From Sweltsa coloradensis (taxonomy: Eukaryota; Arthropoda; Insecta; Plecoptera; Chloroperlidae), in the NCBI GenBank assembly GCA_024449915.1, contig JAMZAV010000160.1, forward strand, positions 186,001-250,000: a stretch of 64,000 nucleotides of DNA. Direction: 5' to 3'. The first letter of the stretch is position 1. The number at the start of each line of letters is the position of its first letter. Both the position numbers and the translations under genes were made by a program. Below the pieces are notes generated by a model, which was not told where the DNA came from, did no database searches, and was given only the letters and a program-made list of their open reading frames with translations. This document shows positions 57,233-64,000 of the stretch, piece by piece.

Positions 57233-59534
57233 TGATCAATGTTATACTTTACTTGCTGCCCTGGAAGGTTTTCAGTTATTATCAATAATTGTATATCTTC
57301 ATTTGTGCTCTGTACTAATTGAAGGCTTACATTGTGCTATCCCAAACCATATTCTACCTACTGCAAATTATGTTGATCATTGCCCTTATTATTATTGGCA
57401 ATTAATCTATTAAACAATTATTAAACCACAGAACAGTCACTCACCACACAACTGGAAATTCCAATTAATATTTACATTCCAAGATTTATCATTTTGCATG
57501 ATATCTCCAAAAACAGTTTTACTTATATTTTAAATTTTCAATGGATGAGTTTTATACCACTTGTGCTTGTTTATCTCTTATAGTTAGTGAAAATCAAAGA
57601 CGGCTGTTACTGTTTGCAAGATAATAACTCAGATGCTATAAATATATAGTACCTACATTCTATTTCTGCATGGATTACTGATTAAGCACTTGAAATGTTA
57701 AAAAGTGGTAATCTGAAATAAATATAATATGTATATTCGTAAATGTTCACTATTATTTATTTATGAAAGCAGCTCCATTTTCTTCACAAATATCCTTATC
57801 CTATTTTCAGCATTAATATCAATACGGAATACGTAATAATGATAACCTTTATTTTGTTCTCTGCAGCAAATGACACAGAATAACATTGAATTTCATAATA
57901 AAATTGGAATTAAATTACAAGGGCCAAACTTCCCTAAACCCGCTAAACTCAACAAATATATTTTATACAGGCTAACTATAGTAAGTACTAACTAGTAATG
58001 AATTTACAGAGTAACAGAAAATGTATTGGATCCACCATGACGCTAATAACAATTTACATAGCACCCTATAACAGATTTCCCACAAAAATAATTACTACAA
58101 ATAAAAATTGTCAAACTTCGAGTCGATGACATGACACAACAAATAATGGAGTCATGCTATGTCAAACTTAAATTTAACAGAATTTTTTCTTTGATTCTTG
58201 GATAAACTCAACATATTATAGAATATACATACTATTTTTACATCTAACGTAAAATAAAAAAGTTTACTGCAATTTTAGCCGCCATTGTTTTATTTAATGT
58301 TTTACAATTTTTACTATGCAACAAAATATACATAGTATAGGTCATTTACAATATGATTTAAGACTATTTTGAATATTTTATGAATGAATTATGATTTAAT
58401 CAAATTTGAATGTGAGATTTTACAACAAGGAGTTATGATAAAAAATCCTATGTGTAAAAATTATCGCAAGGATAAAATAGCGGAACTGTAGACCGTTTAC
58501 TCCGGAATTACTTCATTAAAAGTTATTACTGTACCAAAATGAGGATTTAATTATTTTTTTATTGATACTTTAAAATATGCTACTTTTTCCTACCGTAATG
58601 CTTTTTACAACTTCTTATATCAATTTATACTGAACATTGTCCAATTAAATTCAAACCATGATTGTATTGAATATACATTTTAGATCCAATTATTAAGAGT
58701 AATTACCCCAATTAAAAGTAGAGTAAATAAAATTTAACTCTAACAGTGCTTTTGATGTAGGTATCAATTCAATAATAGTGTATTAAAACATCGGGTTAAT
58801 TCACTTTAATAGTAACTTTTAAAATATTTGAAGGTTATTTGTAATTCATGATACACTGATAGAAGTAGCTCAAGTGTATCGCACGAGATCTTTGATCGAC
58901 AGCCCCCATCGGCAATCCTGGCCGAAAGTGTTTTTCAACATTTTATTGTTGTTAATGTGAATGCAAGAGATTGATTCCTTCCCAACAGTCTTTCATCATT
59001 CCCTTCACAACTGTTAATACTCCAAAACACCTGTTATTAGACACTTGAAGTGATACAGTGGAACAGTGTAGTTGCATCGTGTGATATAGCTAAGCCGTGT
59101 TTGGTGCAGTTTTTGTCAGTGTTGTTTGCAGAGCGAACAACACTTCAGTGTCCACCCATAATCACATGCCTGAAACAAGTGAATGAAGACTGTATACCTA
59201 AAACTAATCTCCGAAATTGTTGTAAGAAAGAAAACTTTGATTGCGATATTGTCAGTTGCTCTGTTAATTTGCGTAGTCAATAGTCATAGTTGTTGGCGGT
59301 CTTGGCCATTATTGGCATAGGCCTACTCTACAACCTAATATGTAAATTCGCTATATTTTGTTTTCGTAATTTGGACAAGTGATTCGGTGACAATATGCTG
59401 ACTACCAAGAAGAGGTGTGATTTTGCAATACATATTTTTTGTGTGTATATTTGTGCACAGGCTTAATACTTATGATATAATCATGTTCTTATGACGTCTT
59501 GTCGGTAGTTATGGACTACACAAGAGCATTGTGC
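57233..59534. other. Intergenic, no gene recognised
   Basis: AT-rich, with no domain-bearing frame and no element ends. A 77-codon cysteine-rich frame at 59050-59283 has no family match or splice support. Confidence 0.3.
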
Positions 59535-59540
59535 CAAGTT

Positions 59541-60444
59541 TGTATTGTATTGTATTGTATTTATTTTTGTAAAGCTGACCCCTTGCACAGCGTGTTCGGG
59601 GTATTTTACATGTCAGTAACTTAAAATTAAATTAAAAATACATTTAAATCATATCACACACATAATAATTGATTCAGTCCACAAATACACATTTTCATAT
59701 CACTATGCACTTAACTTAAAATCATCAATCACAGGATATAGTAGAAAGTAGATACACAAAACTCTGCATGGTAACTGCAATTTACTATCCTACATGATAA
59801 AACCTGTTGTCTGATAAAATGTAAATTTTACATCTAAAATAAATGTCCTATCACATACTATTGCTTGACTATAATTTACCATTTTCTAGTGAACCTAATT
59901 TATCCTACTATGCCCCACTAGTTTCTTTGACTGTTTCCCCCTTTTGAAAATCAGAAATTGAGTAGAAAGCATTTTTCTTCAGGTACTGTTGAGTTATTCG
60001 GAGGAATTTGTCTAGGTTTTCTTTTTCTGCTCGAATATTCTCGGGTAAGCAATTAAAAAATGTTAGGGCTCTCCTGTGAGACCCTTTTTGGCTCCTTGTC
60101 AAGTTGCATCTTTCTACATAATATTTTTCTTTATTCCTAGTGTCATGTCCATGCATATTTTTATTTACTGAAGCTTCTATCCGATGTTTAGCAATGAGTT
60201 TTAACAATTCATATACATAAATACAAGGTACTGCAAGTATTTCTAATTTTTTGAAGTAATTTACACAGGATTCTCTGATGCCTAATCCCGCAATTACACG
60301 GACAGCCTTCTTTTGGATTTTAAATATATCTCCTAAATGTGTCGTACTACCCCAAACTGGTATGCCATACCTCACAATGGATTCAAAATATGCATGGTAA
60401 GCTACTTTGGCCGTTTCTGCTCCAACAGATTCATAAATTATTCT
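59541..60444 (-). mobile_element. 5' truncated LINE with (ATACA)n tail
   Basis: On the minus strand, about 540 bp of reverse-transcriptase C-terminal coding is followed by a 3' UTR of about 365 bp and a tail of ATACA units at 59541-59560. CAAGTT at 59535-59540 and 60445-60450 may be the target duplication of this truncated insertion. Confidence 0.75.
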
Positions 60445-60447
60445 CAA
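59908..60447 (-). pseudogene. LINE ORF2 C-terminal part (179 codons, intact frame)
   Basis: Contains VAYHAYFESIVRYGIPVWGS, FKIQKKAVRVIAGLGIRESC, then ILAVPCIYVYELLKL and HDTRNK: the thumb and C-terminal part of Jockey/CR1-group reverse transcriptases. The plus-strand LINE at 23406-27269 has the related IAYYANFE..RYGINIWGSS, so both belong to the same broad clade. The frame is uninterrupted, which suggests a younger insertion than the others. Confidence 0.8.
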
Positions 60448-60450
60448 GTT

Positions 60451-61051
60451 GCAATTTAAATTAATTTGCGTATTGAATGGTGATTTAATGGACTACACTG
60501 CACTGAGAGAACTGTAATGTTGATAAAACCAATAACTTTTGTTAAGCTTTTTTAATGCAATTACGTTTTCCTTAAATCTCAATAACGTTTTCTAAACTAC
60601 AGATTAATATAGTTTGCGTTGTCGTACGAATATTATTGATTTGTTGATTTCCTTTCTTATATGTTAACTTCAGGGTTTGACAAGGAAACCATGGGTATAT
60701 TATACTAGTAACAAAAGTGACGTTGTGACAATACTTTTACGCGTAACGCTGCAGCGTCTCTATATCGCCGACGCCACTTGTAAAAATATGACTTGTAATC
60801 TGGCGTGTCTCTTGTAGCAAATTAGTAAATCTCAAGTCCGACGAGAAATTTATATAATTATTAATTAGTCAGTGAGGATTTTGGGGTGATTCCCTCGGCC
60901 TTGTGTGTGGCAACCGTCGAGCAGTTGCGTTGTAGACAAACGCACATGGCATCACATCTGCATTGCATGGCATGATTACTTTTCCTCTCATTTTTCTTCT
61001 TCATTCTCCTCATTCATTGTGCTTCTTGTGTTTACGTTTCTGTTTCTTTGT
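60451..61051. other. Intergenic, partly GC-rich
   Basis: 60720-60800 contains ACGCGTAACGCTGCAGCGTC and TGACGTTGTGAC, a GC-richer island without a visible exon. Confidence 0.3.
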
Positions 61052-61060
61052 ACATGTATA

Positions 61061-62128
61061 GGTACGTTTCTTAACTCGGCTATTCTTAATTCGCCTACAT
61101 CAATTAGTAGTGGTATTTCAGGTGTAATTGCCCGCTTCCAAGAACCACAGTATCTACTTTAATGGTCGTCGGAGGGTTTCTTGACTCGCCTACGCCAATG
61201 GCAGCGACCTTTCAAATGGTTATGAACCTGACCGGCAAGTTTAAATTATTCCGAAATTAAACGATTGACAAGGCACTTCCCAGATAGAATTTTGCTCGAA
61301 ACGTTGCTCACTTTCGTGCCTTTTTAATAATATCTTTTTATTTAATACAAGGTTGTCTTAAATGTCATTTATATCCACATCAAGAATATATTCTAAGTAA
61401 TTTATGAAATAATAAGAATATTAGGTTAGTAATCCATTTTGTTATTGTGATGTACGCCTTGACTTGAAGTTAAGAAGCCCTAAGCTAGATGTAGTCAACT
61501 ATGTCATGTAGTTACCATTCAAATTCAATTCAGTTCCTCAAAAGTGAAGTAAATCTCTCTAAAAAGTTCCTTAAAATGTTAACTTAATCACTTAATAGTT
61601 CCTCAACACTAAAAAGGATCGCGCTCCTTAAAATGTAACAAAAATGGAACTCGTAAATTTTAAAAGTTCCTTCCCCAAGTATGCACTTGAGCCTCTTTAC
61701 TACATTATCACTCCACCTCATCCTTGAGAATGTACTTAACTGCATCATAATAGGCGAGTCACCAATCTGTAGCCGTATAATTTTAAATTTTGTAGCCTAT
61801 TGTTAATATTTTGGTACTGGGCACGTTGGGCAGTTCCCCTTGACGGTGATGATTGCCTGGCGCATCGAAGAGAGATGTGTCATATTGGAGGCCGAAATTC
61901 TGTCCGGGAAGTGCCATGTCAACGTTAAATTTCGGAACAATTCAAACTTGCCGGTCAGGTCGCATAACCATTTGAAAGGCTCGCTGCCGTTGGCGTAGGC
62001 GAGTCAAGAAAACCCCTCCTACGACCAATTAAAGTAGATACGTGGTTCTTGGAAGCGGGCAATTTCACCTGAAATACCACTACTAATTGATGTAGGCGAG
62101 CTAAGAATAGCCGAGTTAAGACTGAGCC
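61061..62128. mobile_element. Long-TIR element (MULE/foldback-like), 1068 bp, TSD ACATGTATA
   Basis: Terminal inverted repeats of about 240 bp: TCTTAACTCGGCTATTCTTA near 61069 mirrors GCCGAGTTAAGA near 62112, and similarity continues through GGCAAGTTTAAATTATTCCG into GGCACTTCCC. ACATGTATA occurs at 61052-61060 and 62129-62137. A 9-bp duplication, GG..CC outer bases and long repeats fit Mutator-like or foldback elements. The core of about 580 bp has no transposase. Confidence 0.75.
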
Positions 62129-62190
62129 ACATGTATAGGCTGCAGAGGGCAGTATTGTTGCCCTATATCAGCCTTCCCGCCCTTTGGTCG
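62129..62190. repeat. Repeat shared with 31150-31206
   Basis: The reverse complement of the intron-4 sequence (AAGGCTGATATAGGGCA..CTGCAGCCTATACATGT). The long-TIR element inserted into this older repeat, which explains why one target copy joins it directly. Confidence 0.55.
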
Positions 62191-62589
62191 GGAAAATAAC
62201 AACAAATACAATGCAATATGCCGAGATGTCCATAGAGATGTTAATGAATCTATCCTCACAAATATTGAGTTACATTCTTAAAGGAAAGTACGTTTTTACA
62301 TCACGCTTTAGCTATATGAAACAAATTTAAATATTTATAACATATTATGGTCGGCAACTTTAAAGCACCACTTCAAATGAATGAGACAACAATTAAGAAG
62401 CCCTAGACGTGGCATAAATGATCACATTTTTTAAATTTTAAATGTAAATTCTGGAAAAAGTACAAAAAGGACGATCAAGAGACGTAATTTACGGAGTAGA
62501 TTAAACAAATTTAGACAATATGTCAATTGTGTCCTTAGCTACAATGGAAGTTTGGAAACATTGCAACGCATTGAAATAATGGAGATCAT

Positions 62590-63005
62590 AAGATAAGAAT
62601 TGTTTATTAGCTAAAATTAGCTTTCATTGCACATACATATTGTGTACTTAAATTAACAATGAAACATTCCATAACCATTAACCAACTTAAAACTTTACAA
62701 TTCTTCCATAGAAAAGATTTGTTACAAATGCATACAAATTATGAAATTAACAATCAACTAATTTATAAATTATAATCCAAAGTAACAATATAGTTATTCT
62801 GTACGGTACATACAATTTTAACACTATAGAATTCTTAATAAACGATTTGATTTCTCTAATTTCTGTTGGCAAGTTATTATAGTATTTGATCCCTGAATAA
62901 AATACCTACAGACTTCATTAGTTTGCTTGTATTACAAAAAAACTAATTTTACCTTTGTTTAGAATTTCATTCCTTGTATTTATAGTCAAGAGATATTAAA
63001 ATTTC
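62590..63005 (-). pseudogene. LINE ORF2 C-terminal fragment
   Basis: The minus strand encodes TRNEILNKGKISFFVIQAN, then after a frame break VFYSGIKYYNNLPTEIREIK. The YSG.K.YN.LP.EIR pattern is the usual end of CR1/Jockey-group reverse transcriptases. A 3' UTR of about 240 bp leads to its 3' end near 62590. A different family from the 59541 element. Confidence 0.65.
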
Positions 63006-64000
63006 ATTTCCAGCTTCAAAGCAAATCACATTTCAGCAAAGCACGATTCAATTTGATCCCATAATGGTTGGACAATTCAATCTCAAAACATGTAGCCCTT
63101 TAGTAGATGGGGTTATGTTATTAACAATAAATTATCGATAACCGTTGGAAAGTCAGGGAAATTGATTCCGAGGTATTTCTGGGAACCCTATTTGCATGTA
63201 CATCATTTTGCGTGAAGAAAACGAAAAATTATTTGCACAACTTTAAACTGATAAGGCTTAAAAGGTCACCTATAGCATTTTCTTCTACTTAACTTAGCAT
63301 ACAAATAAAATGATTACCACAAAACAATACTAATCACTCACTACAAAATGAATAATTAATTAGAATATATATAAATTAATTTAATTTATTCGATAAAATT
63401 GTTTAAAACATTATTACAGTAATACGATTGGCCGATATTGAGAGCCTGTGGAAGTGGATTAACTGGTATCGTAATATTTCTTCTTGCAGACCAAGGATAT
63501 TCACGAGGTTTTTATCTATCAAACTTTGGGGCAACGCTAAGTACCGGTATTACTTTTTGAAGTACTCGCTCCAAAACCCCTAAACGACTATTGTCAATTC
63601 TTATTTTTAATTTTGAACAGTTTCCAAAACAAAATTAATATTTGAACTGAAGCATACAAGCACAAAGTGCATACCGGTTTAAAACTAAAAACCAGAAATC
63701 TATTTACTCAAGGCTGCGACAGAATAACCTGAAGAAGAGGCTGAATTAGCTGAGCTATTTAAATAAATAACTTGGGGTTTAAGTTTTAAAAATGCATTAT
63801 TTATAATACTACATAGAAGCAATAGTTCAAAGCATTACTTTATAGCAAAAAATCTTCAATGATTAGAATTAGCATTTTGTAGTATTTATTTTTTTAGCAT
63901 AATTTAAATATCCACAGAATGCACCACCACAAACATAGAATAAAAAGCGTGTAAATATAGTTAATGTGTATACTTTGAACTACCCTGCAACCGAGGCTGT
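63006..64000. other. Intergenic, no gene recognised
   Basis: 63150-63195 (AGTCAGGGAAATTGATTC then GGGAACCCTA) resembles the right end of the hAT fragment at 36460-36499, so another decayed copy may lie here. Confidence 0.3.

Noticed and set aside
59050..59283. 77-codon cysteine-rich frame
   Set aside because: No signal peptide or family pattern, and no exon evidence.

Overview
This is animal genomic DNA. It is AT-rich, its coding sequence is broken into short exons with GT..AG introns, and most of the rest is transposon debris. There is one host protein gene that I can identify: a 15-coding-exon, plus-strand SLC12A9 (cation-chloride cotransporter family member 9) from about 27.49 to 50.89 kb. 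Joining the exons at consensus splice sites gives a gap-free 903-codon frame with a stop, close to the roughly 914 residues I recall for human SLC12A9. Protein divergence, 5S- and tRNA-derived SINEs, many hAT elements and a strong excess of the palindrome TAGGCCTA suggest a marine invertebrate, perhaps an echinoderm or another deuterostome. That species guess is inference only.

Layout. 1-22.98 kb is gene-poor flank: tRNA-like sequences, a pogo/Tigger-type element (3470-4377), a two-copy inverted repeat family (6044-6810 and 14868-15529), a palindromic element (19285-19879) and a hAT element (19944-21397) with a TTAA-flanked insert and a tRNA-like relic inside. 23.4-27.27 kb is a nearly complete but frameshifted plus-strand non-LTR retrotransposon (endonuclease + reverse transcriptase, CTTA-repeat tail) just upstream of the gene. 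27.49-50.89 kb is SLC12A9. Its introns hold 5S rRNA-derived SINEs, tRNA-derived SINEs, a 1.7 kb direct duplication, a minus-strand LINE interrupted by a hAT fragment, and a nest of DNA transposons in intron 7 (a hAT containing a second hAT containing a palindromic MITE). 50.9-64 kb is flank with two more hAT elements (one with a recognisable transposase C-terminus), three LINE fragments and a long-terminal-inverted-repeat element.

The most informative non-gene observations are: (1) target-site duplications readable for many insertions, which fixes element boundaries exactly; (2) a 3' tail hairpin shared by the tRNA-derived SINE and a second, LINE-like repeat family, suggesting a SINE/LINE partnership; (3) a 5S rRNA-derived SINE in three copies, one with a 10-bp target-site duplication; (4) a direct duplication whose copies differ largely by single-base indels, which may be an assembly artefact. 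I found no operon, CRISPR array or prokaryote-type system.
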